64,000 nucleotides of DNA from Amycolatopsis cihanbeyliensis (GCF_006715045.1 NZ_VFML01000001.1:1704501-1768500), one strand, 5' to 3'; positions 1 to 10,003 are shown, counted from the stretch's first letter. Made by a program: numbers and translations. The notes: a model not told the origin generated them from the letters alone.

Positions 1-3000
1 ATGCGGCTCGCCGCCAGGGCGCAGGGGCAGGACATCCGGCTCGAGGTGGCGCACATCTTCAACCACCGCACCATCCGTGGCATGGCCGCCGCCGCGGACG
101 AGGCCACCGGCCGGCCCGCCACCGAGGAGCCCGCGGAGGAGACGCTGCTGGCCGGCATCGACCCCGAACGGCTGGACGCGGTACGCGCCCTGCCCGGGGT
201 CGTCGACGTGTACCCGCTGGCCCCGATGCAGGCCGGGATGTTGTTCCGCGGGCTGTACTGGCCCGATTCCGACGCCTACTTCAACCAGAACGTGCTGGAA
301 CTGGTGGGCGGGGCGGACGAGGACGCGCTACACGAGGCGTGGCGGCGGGTCGCCGACCGGTACGAGATCCTGCGCACCGGCTTCGTCTGGGAGGACCTGG
401 CCGAGCCCCTGCAGTATGTGCGCTCCGACATCCGGCCACCGTGGACGGTGCTGGACTGGTCCGACCGCGATCCGGACAGCCATCCCGCCTTACTGGACCG
501 GCTGCTCGCCGACGATCGGGAGGCGGGCCTGGGGCTGGACGCCTGCCCGCTGTACCGGCTCACGCTGGTCCGGCTCGGCGGCGACCGGCACTACCTGCTG
601 TGGAGTCACCACCACATCCTGCTCGACGGCTGGTGCCTCTCGCTGATCTGGGGCGACATGTTCCGGATGTACGAAGACCTGGTGCGGGGCCACGAAACCC
701 AGCTCACGCCGTGCCGGCCGTACCGGGACTACGTGCGTTGGATCCGCGCCAAGTCCGCCGAGGGCGACGCCTCCGAGCGGTTCTGGCGGGAGTACCTGCG
801 GGACCTGTCCCCGGTCCCGTTCTCGGACGTTCCCGCCGACAGGGAAGGCCTGTTCCACACGATCGTCCACGAGTTCTCCGAGCCGCTGACCAGGCTGGTC
901 AACGAGGCCGCCCGCGGTCACGGCGTCACAGCCAACGCGATCACCCAGGCCGCGTGGAGCATGCTGCTGGCCCTGCGCTCCGATGCCGAGGAGGTGGTGC
1001 ACGGCCTGACCATCGCCGGCCGCCCGCCCGAGTTGGCCGGCTCGGAGACCATGGTCGGCCTGTTCATCAACACGGTGCCGCTGCGCATCCGGCTCGACCC
1101 GGACCGCACGGTGACCGAGCTGCTGGAGGCCATCCACCACGACCTCGCCGCCACCGCCGCGCACGGCTACGTCCCCCTCGCCCAGATCAAGTCGTGGGGC
1201 AGCGGCGGGAAACTGTCCGGAGAACGGATCTTCGACAGCCTGGTCGCGTTCGAGAACTACCCCGAGGACAACCTGCCCGGCGAGGACGAGCTGAGTATCC
1301 AGGTCATCGACCTGCACGCGCAGGAAAAGACCGAGTACCCCATCGGGCTGATCGTGTTGCCGCTGGAGCGGCTGGCCTTCCATTTCAACTACGACACCAC
1401 GCATTTCACCCAGGACGAGGTCGCCCGGCTCATCGAGACTTTCCAGCTGCTCATGGAGCAGCTCTGCCACCGCCCCGACGCGCGACTGCGCGAGCTGGAC
1501 GTGCTGCCGGCGCGGGACCGGGCGCTGTTCGAACAGTGGAACGACACCACCGACGGCGAGGATCCGGAAGCACACAGCCTGCTCGAGCTGTTCACGCGGC
1601 GACTCGCCGGCACACCGCATGCCCCCGCCGTCGTGGAAGGAGGGGCCGCGACCAGCTACGCCGAACTGGACGCGCGGGCACGCGACCTGGCCGGGCACCT
1701 GGCCGACGCCGGGGTCCGCCCCGGTGACCTGGTGGGCGTCTGCCTGCCCCGCTCCCTGGCCTACGTCAGCGCGCTGCTGGCCGCCTACCTCCGCGGCGCG
1801 GTGCCCGTGCTGCTCGACCCCGACCACCCGCCCGCGCGGCGGCGGGTGATCGCGGAGGACGCCGGGGCGCGCGCGGTGGTGACCACAATGGACTCCGCCG
1901 AGTTCGCGGCCTGGCCGGTGGTGCACCCCGCCGGCACGGTGACCGGACCGGTGAACCCACCCCCCGGCGTCGCGGGATCGGTGGACCCGGCCCGGGACGC
2001 CTGCGTCGTCTACACCTCGGGCTCCACCGGCACGCCGAAGGGTGTACTCGCCCCGCAGGCCGGGATGGTGAACCGGATGGTGTGGTCCGGCACGGCGTTC
2101 CACACGCCGGAGCCGCCACGGGTACTGGCCACCGCAGGCACCGCCTTCGACATCGCGCTGTGGGAGGTGTTCTTCCCGCTGGCACACGGTGGCACGGTGG
2201 TGGTGGCCCCGCCCGAGGCCGTGCTCGACCCGGACGAGCTCGCGGAGTCGATCACCGCGGAGCGGGTGACCGTGGCGCACTTCCTGCCGACCATGCTCGC
2301 CGCGTTCCTGGACGGGCCCAAGGCCGGCGGCTGCCGGGAGCTACGGCATGTGCTCTCCGGCGGGGAGGCCGTCACCCCCGCGCTGGTCCGCGCCTTCGTC
2401 GAATCCGGCCTGCCCGCGCGGTTGCACCAGGCCTACGGCCCGGCCGAGGCCTCGGTCAGCGTCACCCACCACACCTGCGAACCCGAGGACGGCCGAGCGG
2501 AACGGGTACCGATCGGGCGGCGGATCAGCAACACCACCACCCACGTGGTGGACGCGCACCTGCGCGCGCTGCCGATCGGCTGCACGGGGGAGCTGGCCGT
2601 CGCCGGGGTCGCCCTCGGCGCCGGGTACCTGCACGACCCCGAGCTCACCACGCAACGGTTCCCCGCCAACCCCTTCGGCCCGGGGCGGCTCTACCGCACC
2701 GGCGACCGCGCCCGGTGGCGGCCGGACGGGAGGCTGGAGTTCCTCGGCCGGCGCGACCGGCAGGTGAAGGTGCGCGGGCACCGGGTGGAACCCGCCGAGA
2801 TCGACCGCGCCGTCGAGCAGCACCCCGCCGTGCGGCAGGCCGTCACGATCGCCGATGACGCCGCGCTCACCACCTTCGCCGTGCGCCGCTCCGGGGCCGT
2901 GCTGGACACCGGCGAGTTGCGCCAGTGGTTGGGCGAGCGGCTGCCGGACTGGATGATCGGGCAGCTCATCGTGCTCGATTCGCCACCACTGACCAGCAAC

Positions 3001-4014
3001 GGCAAGCTCGACCAGCGCCGGCTGGCCGCACTGGCCGGTGCCGGGTCCGCGACGACGGCGCCCGCCACCTCCCGCCCGCCGGGCACGGAGCTGGAGCGGC
3101 TGATCGCGCGCTGCTGGGAGGAGGTGCTCGGGGTCACCGATATCGGCGCACACGACGACTTCTTCACACTCGGCGGTCATTCGCTGCTGGTGGTGCGGCT
3201 GCTGCGGACCCTGCGCGAGAACCTCCCGGACGGGATGCGGTGCGAGGTCCCGCAGATCCTCAAGGCACCCACGGTCGCCGGGCTCGCCGAACAGTTGCTC
3301 GGCCCCGTCGCGGGCTCCGGATCCCGGCACATCCACACCCTCAACCCGGATGCCCCCGGCGGCCCGCTGTTCCTGGTGCACCCCGGCGAGGGCCTGGCCC
3401 TGCCGTACCACGGGCTGGGCTCACTGCTGCCCGAATGGCGGGTGCACGCCCTGTCCAACCCCCGCTTCGGGCAGCGGGAGCACCGCTTCGGCAGCCTCGC
3501 CGAGATGGCGGCCCGCTACGTCGAGTGGGCCCGTACCCTCCAACCCGAGGGTCCGTACCGCCTCGGTGGCTGGTCCTTCGGCGGGGTCGTCGCGCTGGAA
3601 ATGGCCCGGCAGATGCACGCGCACGGCGATACCGTGGCCGACGTGCTGCTCATCGACAGCCACAACCTCAATGCCTCCCCGCGGACCGGCGACCCGCGTG
3701 CGGGCATCCGGCGGCGGCTGGCCGAGCTGGGCGTTTCCGTCGAGTCCCTCGAGGGCGCCGACATCGCGGACGAGTTGCTGCACAACGGAACCCTCGCCGA
3801 CCGGCATGTGCCCGCCCGCTACGACGGCCGGGTGTGGCTGCTGGCCGCCGATCCGGCCGCCGACCGGGCCGCGCGGCCGCGTGGCTGGGACCGCGCACTG
3901 CTGCCCGGCCTTGCCGTCGAGCCCGTTCCGGGCACGCACGAGCAACTGTTCGACGCCGAGCATCTACCCGGCACGGCGGCGGCCATTCGGCGGGCGCTCG
4001 GGGAGTCGCGATGA
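1..4014 (+). CDS. NRPS, C-terminal part: (PCP)-C-A-PCP-TE, truncated by the window edge
   Basis: Terminal module of a nonribosomal peptide synthetase. The first ~35 residues read as the second half of a carrier domain just past its serine, so the true start lies upstream and the Met at position 1 is not a credible start. A condensation domain follows (about 65-500, HHILLDG at 204-210). The adenylation domain (about 525-1005) has A3 YTSGSTGTPKG near 671 and NGKLDQ at its end. The carrier has Ser1061 in GGHSLL. The type I thioesterase (about 1115-1337) has GWSFGG with Ser1192 and a likely His1313. The A-domain code, read by eye against GrsA, is about D-I-W-H-L-G-A-V-S-K. It partly resembles serine codes, but the substrate is not secure. 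The TE implies hydrolytic or macrocyclising release, so this ends a different pathway from the reductase-terminated cluster further right. A methyltransferase overlaps its stop codon. Confidence 0.95.
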   Translation: MRLAARAQGQDIRLEVAHIFNHRTIRGMAAAADEATGRPATEEPAEETLLAGIDPERLDAVRALPGVVDVYPLAPMQAGMLFRGLYWPDSDAYFNQNVLELVGGADEDALHEAWRRVADRYEILRTGFVWEDLAEPLQYVRSDIRPPWTVLDWSDRDPDSHPALLDRLLADDREAGLGLDACPLYRLTLVRLGGDRHYLLWSHHHILLDGWCLSLIWGDMFRMYEDLVRGHETQLTPCRPYRDYVRWIRAKSAEGDASERFWREYLRDLSPVPFSDVPADREGLFHTIVHEFSEPLTRLVNEAARGHGVTANAITQAAWSMLLALRSDAEEVVHGLTIAGRPPELAGSETMVGLFINTVPLRIRLDPDRTVTELLEAIHHDLAATAAHGYVPLAQIKSWGSGGKLSGERIFDSLVAFENYPEDNLPGEDELSIQVIDLHAQEKTEYPIGLIVLPLERLAFHFNYDTTHFTQDEVARLIETFQLLMEQLCHRPDARLRELDVLPARDRALFEQWNDTTDGEDPEAHSLLELFTRRLAGTPHAPAVVEGGAATSYAELDARARDLAGHLADAGVRPGDLVGVCLPRSLAYVSALLAAYLRGAVPVLLDPDHPPARRRVIAEDAGARAVVTTMDSAEFAAWPVVHPAGTVTGPVNPPPGVAGSVDPARDACVVYTSGSTGTPKGVLAPQAGMVNRMVWSGTAFHTPEPPRVLATAGTAFDIALWEVFFPLAHGGTVVVAPPEAVLDPDELAESITAERVTVAHFLPTMLAAFLDGPKAGGCRELRHVLSGGEAVTPALVRAFVESGLPARLHQAYGPAEASVSVTHHTCEPEDGRAERVPIGRRISNTTTHVVDAHLRALPIGCTGELAVAGVALGAGYLHDPELTTQRFPANPFGPGRLYRTGDRARWRPDGRLEFLGRRDRQVKVRGHRVEPAEIDRAVEQHPAVRQAVTIADDAALTTFAVRRSGAVLDTGELRQWLGERLPDWMIGQLIVLDSPPLTSNGKLDQRRLAALAGAGSATTAPATSRPPGTELERLIARCWEEVLGVTDIGAHDDFFTLGGHSLLVVRLLRTLRENLPDGMRCEVPQILKAPTVAGLAEQLLGPVAGSGSRHIHTLNPDAPGGPLFLVHPGEGLALPYHGLGSLLPEWRVHALSNPRFGQREHRFGSLAEMAARYVEWARTLQPEGPYRLGGWSFGGVVALEMARQMHAHGDTVADVLLIDSHNLNASPRTGDPRAGIRRRLAELGVSVESLEGADIADELLHNGTLADRHVPARYDGRVWLLAADPAADRAARPRGWDRALLPGLAVEPVPGTHEQLFDAEHLPGTAAAIRRALGESR

Positions 4015-4922
4015 CCACCGGCACACGGTTGGCGCAACGATCGCTCGAGCGGGTCGTGGAGACCTTCGCCGAGGGCAAGCCGTACGACCTGTTCTTCCTC
4101 TCCGTGCGCGGCGCGCGCCTGGTCGGCCGGAAGACCGAGGCCGCGTACCCCGGCCCGGACCGCGCGGACCGGCCGGCCGAACGGCTGAAGTGCGGGCTGG
4201 TCGAGGCGCATATGCTGCTGGGGGTCGCCGAGCGGGAGCAGGTCGCCGAGGACCACGTCGCCGTCTTCTACCGGCCGCTGGCCGAGGCCGAGAAGGCCGC
4301 GCTGTTCGCCGAGGCAGCCGCCGACCCCCTGACGGACCTCTACCACCCCTACGCCCAGCTCGGCGACCGTATCCGCGAGGCGGCCGAGGCCGAGGTCGGT
4401 GGCTGGGAGGTCACCGAGGAACGGGTTCGCGAGCTCGACCACGCCGAGGCCGTCCTGCGCGACTACGTACCGGAGCGGCTCGCGTGGCTCGGCTTCGACG
4501 GCGGCCTCGCCTACGACGCCGCGTGTTCCACCGGCGCGTTCCTCGCCGCCGTCGGCCACCGGTTCCCCGCGGCCCGCACCGTCGGCCAGGACCTCAGCGC
4601 GGAGATGGTGGCCTACGCCCGTCCCCGGCTGGACGAGGCGCACTGCGCGGACAGCATCCGCCCCGCCATCCCCGAGGGCGGCGCCGACCTGGTGATCTGC
4701 CGGCACCTCAACGCCTTCGTCGTCGGCACCCGCCAGGCCCACGAGTTGTTCGCCGCCGCGGCGAGCCGCTGCCGGCCCGGTGGCTACCTCGTGCTGCTGG
4801 GGCACACCCCGATCCTGATCAGCAGCCAGTGGTGCGAGATGTCCGGCCTGCGGATGGTCCAGCGCTCGGCCGCCACCCCCTCCGGGCACGCCCTGTTCCA
4901 GTGCTACATCCTGCGCGGGTGA
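4011..4922 (+). CDS. class I SAM-dependent methyltransferase
   Basis: A 303-residue protein whose ATG overlaps the NRPS stop (ATGA), so it is very probably co-translated and part of the same cluster. The second half carries the Rossmann methyltransferase core: a motif I variant (AYDAACSTGAFLAA), then an acidic loop (VGQDLSAEMV) and a post-core RPGGYLVLLGH strand/turn. The N-terminal ~140 residues (YDLFFLSVRGARLVG and following) form a helical extension I do not recognise. Tailoring methylation of the peptide or a building block is the likely role. Substrate and O/N/C selectivity cannot be read from the sequence. Confidence 0.8.
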   Translation: MTTGTRLAQRSLERVVETFAEGKPYDLFFLSVRGARLVGRKTEAAYPGPDRADRPAERLKCGLVEAHMLLGVAEREQVAEDHVAVFYRPLAEAEKAALFAEAAADPLTDLYHPYAQLGDRIREAAEAEVGGWEVTEERVRELDHAEAVLRDYVPERLAWLGFDGGLAYDAACSTGAFLAAVGHRFPAARTVGQDLSAEMVAYARPRLDEAHCADSIRPAIPEGGADLVICRHLNAFVVGTRQAHELFAAAASRCRPGGYLVLLGHTPILISSQWCEMSGLRMVQRSAATPSGHALFQCYILRG

Positions 4923-5000
4923 TGCCGACCACCATGGTCGGCCACATCGAACACGGCATGATGCTCGATAGTTGCGCGCATTTGTTTCATACTTGCAGAC

Positions 5001-6011
5001 ATGGTGCGTAGAATTGCCGAGGTCGCGGCGAAAGTGGGAGTCAGCGAGGCGACGGTCAGCCGGGTGCTGAACGGGAGATCGGGGGTCTCCGAGAACACCC
5101 GGACCGCGGTGCTGACCGCGCTGGACGTACTCGGCTACGAGCGCCCGACCCAGCTGCGCGGCGAGCGGGCCCGCCTGGTCGGCCTGGTGCTGCCCGAGTT
5201 GCAGAACCCGATCTTCCCGGCCTCCGTGGAGGTGATGGGCAACGCGCTCGCCCAGCAGGGGTTCACCCCGGTGCTGTGCACCCGCACCGCAGGCGGGGTC
5301 TCCGAGGCCGACTACGTCGAGCTGCTGCTGCAACAGCAGGTCTCCGGGGTGGTGTTCTCCGGCGGGCTGTACGCGCAGGCCGACGCCGTGCACGACCACT
5401 ACCACCGCCTGCTCGACCGCGGGGTGCCGACCGTGCTGATCAACGCGGCGGTCGAGCAGCTCGGGTTCCCGCAGGTGTCCTGTGACGACGCGCTCGCCGT
5501 GGAGCAGGCGATGTCGCACCTGGGCTCACTCGGCCACCAGCGAATCGGGCTGCTGCTCGGGCCGACCGACCACGTCCCGTCCCGGCGCAAGCTGGAGACG
5601 TTCCGCGCCCACCTCGCCGGCGCGGACGGCGAGGCGCGAGCGGCCGTCGTCGAGCACGGCATGTTCTCGGTCGAGGGTGGGCAGGCCGCCGCGGGCCGCC
5701 TGCTGCGGCGTGAGGTGACCGCGATCCTGTGCGCCAGCGACCCGCTCGCGCTCGGCGCGATCCGCGCGGCGCGCAGGCAAGGGCTGTCGGTGCCGGAGGA
5801 CGTCTCGGTCGTCGGCTACGACGACTCGGCACTGATGCAGAGCGTCGATCCGCCGCTGACCACGATCCGGCAACCCATCGAGTCGATGGGACAGGCGGCG
5901 GTGGCCTTGCTGGTGAAACAGATCAATGGTGCGGAGCTGCCTGCCGAGGAACTGCTGTTCGCGCCCGAGCTGGTGGTCCGTTCCTCCACCGCCCGGGTAC
6001 CCGAGCGGTGA
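5001..6011 (+). CDS. LacI/PurR-family transcriptional regulator
   Basis: A 336-residue repressor. The N-terminal helix-turn-helix and hinge are canonical (RRIAEVAAKVGVSEATVSRV, about 3-22), followed by a periplasmic-binding-protein-like effector domain (LVGLVLPELQNPIFP near 55; PEDVSVVGYDDSALMQ near 265; LTTIRQP near 292). No clear Shine-Dalgarno precedes the ATG, so translation may start with a short or absent leader. It faces a minus-strand operon for an alpha-glucanase, alpha-glucosidase and sugar ABC importer, and LacI members of this kind normally control such operons with a sugar as inducer. Repression of the operon from the 13157-13368 promoter region is inference. Confidence 0.93.
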   Translation: MVRRIAEVAAKVGVSEATVSRVLNGRSGVSENTRTAVLTALDVLGYERPTQLRGERARLVGLVLPELQNPIFPASVEVMGNALAQQGFTPVLCTRTAGGVSEADYVELLLQQQVSGVVFSGGLYAQADAVHDHYHRLLDRGVPTVLINAAVEQLGFPQVSCDDALAVEQAMSHLGSLGHQRIGLLLGPTDHVPSRRKLETFRAHLAGADGEARAAVVEHGMFSVEGGQAAAGRLLRREVTAILCASDPLALGAIRAARRQGLSVPEDVSVVGYDDSALMQSVDPPLTTIRQPIESMGQAAVALLVKQINGAELPAEELLFAPELVVRSSTARVPER

Positions 6012-6013
6012 CC

Positions 6014-6054
6014 CGGGTGGTGCGGGCCGGGCCGTTTCCCGCCCGCACCACCCG
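6014..6054. terminator. strong bidirectional hairpin between convergent genes
   Basis: A perfect 14-bp stem (CGGGTGGTGCGGGC at 6014-6027 pairing with its reverse complement at 6041-6054) with a 13-nt loop. It lies three bases after the LacI stop and seven bases before the stop of the minus-strand glucanase gene. There is no U-tract, as is usual for actinomycete terminators. The position fits transcription termination from both sides. Confidence 0.85.
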
Positions 6055-6060
6055 TGCCGT

Positions 6061-8283
6061 TCACTCCCGGTAGACCTCCAGCTCCGCCACCTGCGCGGCG
6101 GGCCATTCGCTGTTGGCGGTGACCCGCAGCCGCAGGTAGCGCTGCTCGCTCGCGGCCGGCTGGATGGTCACGCTGTTACCGGTCGCCGGGTCGAACCGGT
6201 ATCCCTCCGGACCGGCCAGGGTGGCGTACCGCTGCCCGTCCGTGCTGCCCAGCACCGAGAGCGTCTGGGTACGCGCGGGCCAGGCGGTCGAGGGCGGGAG
6301 GGCGAGCACGATCCGGCCCACCTCGGTCACCCGGCCGAGATCCACCGTGATGGTGCCGGGGAAGGCGCCGTTGGTGCTCTCCCAGTACGTGTCGGCGTCA
6401 CCGTCCACCGCCGCGGCCGGCGGGTAGCCGCCGACGTTGCCGCTGGCGGTCACCGGCCCGTGCAGGGCCAGGTTGTCGTCCGGCCCTGGCTCGGGCGGCG
6501 GGCCGGAGCCCGGGTCGGGCCAGCTCGAGCAGTCGGTCCAGGTGCCGTCCCAGCCGCTGTTACCGCTGCCGTCGATCGTCAACGGCTGGCGATCACTGGG
6601 ATACGGGCAGTTGTACAACCCGGTGACCCCGAGACCGGTGGCGCTGAGGTCGCTGATGGAGACGGTTCCACCGGTCTGCGCCTGCACCGCGAAGGTGCCC
6701 GCGCCCTCGATGCTGCCGCCCTCGACGGTCACGTTGCCCATCGGCTTGCCCTGCCCGCTGCCGTCGATGAACTGGATCGCCTCGTACGGGCTGTCGATCA
6801 GCCGGTTGTCCCGCACCCGGATGTCGACCCCGGAGAACGCGCTGTCCCGGCCGTCGAACCACAGCGCCCCGACGCCGAACTGCCAGTTCGGGTCGAGGGC
6901 ACCGGCCCGGACGGTGGTGTTGCCCTCGACGAGGATGGTCCCGGTCAGCGGGGTGGCGTTGAACCGGTTGCCGACGTGGATCCCGCCGCCGAGCGCGTTG
7001 GTGTCCCGCACGAGGTTGCCGACGACCGAGTTGCTCTCCCCGCCGTAGACCGCGATCCCGTTCGCCAGGTTCGGCTGGATGACGGTGTTGCGCACGATGC
7101 TGTCGCCGGAGTCGGAGACCCCGTTGGACCACAACGCGATCGCGTCGTCGCCGGTGTTGCGGAAGAAGTTGTTGCGGATGGTGGAGTTCTTCACGTTACC
7201 GTCGAAGTTGATCCCGTCCGCCTGCAGGTCGAGGAACCTGCTGTCCTCCACCGTGAGGTCCCTGGTAGCCCCGTTCATCAGCCACAGCCCGCACTTGGTG
7301 TGCTGGATCCACAGGTTCGACAGCGTCGATCCGGTGCCGAGCACGCCGTGGAACCCGTTCGCCGGCTGCGCGTCCACCCGCTCGGTCACCTCACCGAAGA
7401 TGGCGAAATCGCGTAGCTCGATGCCGCCGGTGGCGTGGTTGTTGTTGAACACGTTGTCGCCGTGCAGCACCGAGTACCAGGGCCCGGCGCCGCGAATGGT
7501 GACCTGGTCGACCTGCAACGCGCTGCCGATCTCGAAGGTGCCCCGCGGGATCCACAGCGGCCGCCCGGAGGACCGGGCCTCCTGGATCCCCGCACGGAAG
7601 GCGGCGGTGTCGTCGCGGCCGTCGTCGGGCGTCGCGCCGAAGCCGGTCACCGGGAGGGCGTCTCCCGGGGCCGGGAGCGGCGCCGCCACCTGCTCGAAGT
7701 CCGCGAGGTCCACTGTGTACGGGCCGGCTTCGTCACCGGCGTCGACCTGAACCCGGACCCGGTCGCCCGCGCCGAGGCTCCTGCCGAGCAGCATGCGGCT
7801 CTCGTCGTAGAAATGGTGGATCTTGCTGCCGGGAATGAACGGGGTCCGCACGTGCGAGTACTTCGCGGTGACCGCAAGCCGCTGGTCGAGCCGCCGCCCG
7901 TTGACGTACACCGACAAGGTGCCGGACCTGCCGTCCGGCACGCTGTAGCGCAGGTTCAGCGAGTTCGCCGGCTCGGTCAGGGTGAACTCGACGTGGTCCC
8001 CGGCCGCGGACAGCCGGACGGCCTGCCTGCCCGATGCCTCGGAGGGCAGGCTGGCCTGGGTGAGGTCGGGCCCGATCACCGTACCCCGGTGCGCCGCGCA
8101 TTCGGCCTCGATCTCGAAGAACGGCACCTCGGCGCCCGCGTCCACGCCGGCGCAGTCCGGCGCGGCCGGAACCGGTGCCGTGGGCTCGGCCCCGGCCGGA
8201 ACCGCGGCGAGGAGCACGGCGGTCAGTGCCGCGCCCGCGGTTCCAGCGGTCAACCTTCCGATCATTGATGTTGAATCAGACAC
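6061..8283 (-). CDS. secreted GH87-like alpha-1,3-glucanase (mycodextranase/mutanase type) with C-terminal F5/8 type C domain
   Basis: A 740-residue exported enzyme read from a GTG with an AAGGAAGG Shine-Dalgarno. A signal peptide (hydrophobic run about 10-30, likely cut after AGA) is followed by a beta-sandwich carbohydrate-binding-like region (about 45-205, with LRYSVPDG and PYTVDLADFEQ). Next is a right-handed parallel beta-helix (about 210-590) with many short repeated turns such as NSTIRNNFFRNTGDDAIALW. A Pro/Gly linker leads to a discoidin-like F5/8C domain (about 610-740, beginning NLALHGPVTASG). This order matches secreted GH87 enzymes that cut alpha-1,3-glucan. A pectate-lyase-type role is the alternative, but the alpha-glucosidase neighbour favours alpha-glucan. 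It is the last gene of the minus-strand operon. Confidence 0.75.
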   Translation of the reverse strand: MSDSTSMIGRLTAGTAGAALTAVLLAAVPAGAEPTAPVPAAPDCAGVDAGAEVPFFEIEAECAAHRGTVIGPDLTQASLPSEASGRQAVRLSAAGDHVEFTLTEPANSLNLRYSVPDGRSGTLSVYVNGRRLDQRLAVTAKYSHVRTPFIPGSKIHHFYDESRMLLGRSLGAGDRVRVQVDAGDEAGPYTVDLADFEQVAAPLPAPGDALPVTGFGATPDDGRDDTAAFRAGIQEARSSGRPLWIPRGTFEIGSALQVDQVTIRGAGPWYSVLHGDNVFNNNHATGGIELRDFAIFGEVTERVDAQPANGFHGVLGTGSTLSNLWIQHTKCGLWLMNGATRDLTVEDSRFLDLQADGINFDGNVKNSTIRNNFFRNTGDDAIALWSNGVSDSGDSIVRNTVIQPNLANGIAVYGGESNSVVGNLVRDTNALGGGIHVGNRFNATPLTGTILVEGNTTVRAGALDPNWQFGVGALWFDGRDSAFSGVDIRVRDNRLIDSPYEAIQFIDGSGQGKPMGNVTVEGGSIEGAGTFAVQAQTGGTVSISDLSATGLGVTGLYNCPYPSDRQPLTIDGSGNSGWDGTWTDCSSWPDPGSGPPPEPGPDDNLALHGPVTASGNVGGYPPAAAVDGDADTYWESTNGAFPGTITVDLGRVTEVGRIVLALPPSTAWPARTQTLSVLGSTDGQRYATLAGPEGYRFDPATGNSVTIQPAASEQRYLRLRVTANSEWPAAQVAELEVYRE

Positions 8284-8365
8284 GCTGTGTCACCTTCCTT
8301 GCAGGGATGGGATGGTGGGGTGTCGGCTGTCGCGGGACCTCCTTTCGACGACTTCCCCGGCCGGC

Positions 8366-9973
8366 TCAGTGCGTGCGCAGCCAGGCCGCGGTGTCCGGGG
8401 GCAACCGGTCGCCGTCCAGCGGCGCGCTGGACAGCGACACCGACTCGTGCGGCGGCATCGGCGCCGCGGCGCCGGAAAGGTTGACCACGCAGGCGAATCC
8501 CGGGTCCCTGGCGAAGGCGAGCACACCGGTCGGCGTGTCCAGCCACCGCGGGGTCCCGCCGGGCAGGCCTGCCCGGATCCGCAGCGCACGGCGGTACAGC
8601 TCGAGGGTCGAGCCGGGCTCGGCGAGTTGCGCCTCGACGGTGTGCGCCGCCCAGACCAGCGGCTGCGGCAGCCAGGGCTCCTTGTGCGCGGTTTCCGGGC
8701 TGAAGCCGAACGGGGCCGCGGTACCCGCCCACGGCAACGGGACCCGGCACCCGTCCCGGCCGGGATCGGCGTGCCCGGTCCGCTCGAACACCGGATCCTG
8801 CCGCAACTGGTCGGGGATGTCCTCGACCTCCCACAGGCCGAGCTCCTCGCCCTGGTACAGGTACATCGCCCCGGGCAGCGCCATGGTGAGCAGTGCGGCG
8901 GCCCGGGCCCGCCGGGTACCCAGACGGAGGTCCACCGGGGTTCCGTGCAGCCGGTCGGCGAAGTCGAACCCGGTGTCGCCTGCCCGCCCGTACCGGGTGA
9001 CCGGCCTGGTGACGTCGTGGTTGGACAGCACCCAGGTCGGCGGCGCGCCGACGGAACCGTGCGAGGCGATCGTGTCGTCGATGACCCGGCGGAACCGGTC
9101 GGCGTCCCACGGGCAGACCAGGTAGTCGAAGTTGAACGCCGAATGCAGTTCGTCCGGGCGCAGGTAGCGCACCGTCCGGCCCAGGTCACCGAGCCACATC
9201 TCACCCACCAGCGCCCGCTCGCCGGGATAGCCGTCCGCGATCCGCCGCCACTCGCGGTAGATCTCGTGCAGCCCCTCCTGGTCGGAGTACGGCAGCGGGC
9301 CGTCCGGATCGGTGACGTCGGGCAGGGCCGGGTCCTTGACCAGCCCGTCGGCGACGTCGATGCGCAGGCCGTCCACCCCGCGGTCGAACCAGAACCGCAG
9401 GATGTCCGCGAACTCGGCCCGGACCTCCTCGTTGTCCCAGTTGAGGTCCGGCTGCCGGGGACTGTAGAGATGCAGGTACCACTCCCCCGGCGTGCCGTCC
9501 GGTTCGGTGACCCTGGTCCAGGCGGGACCGCCGAACCGGGACTGCCAGTTGTTCGGCGGCTCGGACCCGTCCGGGCCGCGGCCGGGGCGGAACCAGAACC
9601 GGGAGCGCTCCGGCGATCCCGGGCCGGCGTCCCGGGCGGCGAGGAACCAGCGATGCACGTCCGAGCAGTGGTTCGGGACGATATCGATGATCACCCGGAT
9701 ACCCCTGGCGTGTGCCTCGGAGATCAGGGCTTCCGCCTCGGCGAGGGTGCCGAAGGTCGGTTCGATGTCCCGGAAATCGGCCACATCGTAGCCACCGTCG
9801 TCCATCGGCGACGGGTACCACGGGGTGAACCAGACCGCCTCCACCCCGAGTTGTTCCAGATAGGACAGTCGGGAGCGTGCCCCGGTGAGGTCGCCGATCC
9901 CGTCCCCGTCGCCGTCCTGGAAGCTGCGGATGTAGATCTGGTAGATACTGGCGGTTCGCCACCATTCACTCAC
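8366..9973 (-). CDS. GH13 alpha-glucosidase (oligo-1,6-glucosidase/trehalose-synthase clan)
   Basis: A 535-residue cytoplasmic glycoside hydrolase hydrolysing imported alpha-gluco-oligosaccharides to glucose. The GTG start is preceded by GGGAGGA. Signature regions of the (beta/alpha)8 barrel are visible: IYQIYIRSFQDGDGDGIGD near 10-28, DIVPNHCSD near 97 (region I), GLRIDVADG near 203 (region II, nucleophile Asp), VGEMW near 258 (acid/base Glu) and LSNHD near 316 (transition-state Asp). Its size is usual for the family. It sits downstream of two sugar permease genes and upstream of the secreted glucanase, which together describe extracellular depolymerisation, import and intracellular hydrolysis. 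Confidence 0.93.
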   Translation of the reverse strand: MSEWWRTASIYQIYIRSFQDGDGDGIGDLTGARSRLSYLEQLGVEAVWFTPWYPSPMDDGGYDVADFRDIEPTFGTLAEAEALISEAHARGIRVIIDIVPNHCSDVHRWFLAARDAGPGSPERSRFWFRPGRGPDGSEPPNNWQSRFGGPAWTRVTEPDGTPGEWYLHLYSPRQPDLNWDNEEVRAEFADILRFWFDRGVDGLRIDVADGLVKDPALPDVTDPDGPLPYSDQEGLHEIYREWRRIADGYPGERALVGEMWLGDLGRTVRYLRPDELHSAFNFDYLVCPWDADRFRRVIDDTIASHGSVGAPPTWVLSNHDVTRPVTRYGRAGDTGFDFADRLHGTPVDLRLGTRRARAAALLTMALPGAMYLYQGEELGLWEVEDIPDQLRQDPVFERTGHADPGRDGCRVPLPWAGTAAPFGFSPETAHKEPWLPQPLVWAAHTVEAQLAEPGSTLELYRRALRIRAGLPGGTPRWLDTPTGVLAFARDPGFACVVNLSGAAAPMPPHESVSLSSAPLDGDRLPPDTAAWLRTH

Positions 9974-10003
9974 TGCGGAGTCCTCCCTGACTCGTGGGCC
10001 GGA

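Noticed and set aside
490..2280. Long minus-strand reading frame opposite the first NRPS
   Set aside because: It is the usual GC-rich mirror frame: no motif, Gly/Val/Arg-biased composition, and a clearly real NRPS on the other strand.
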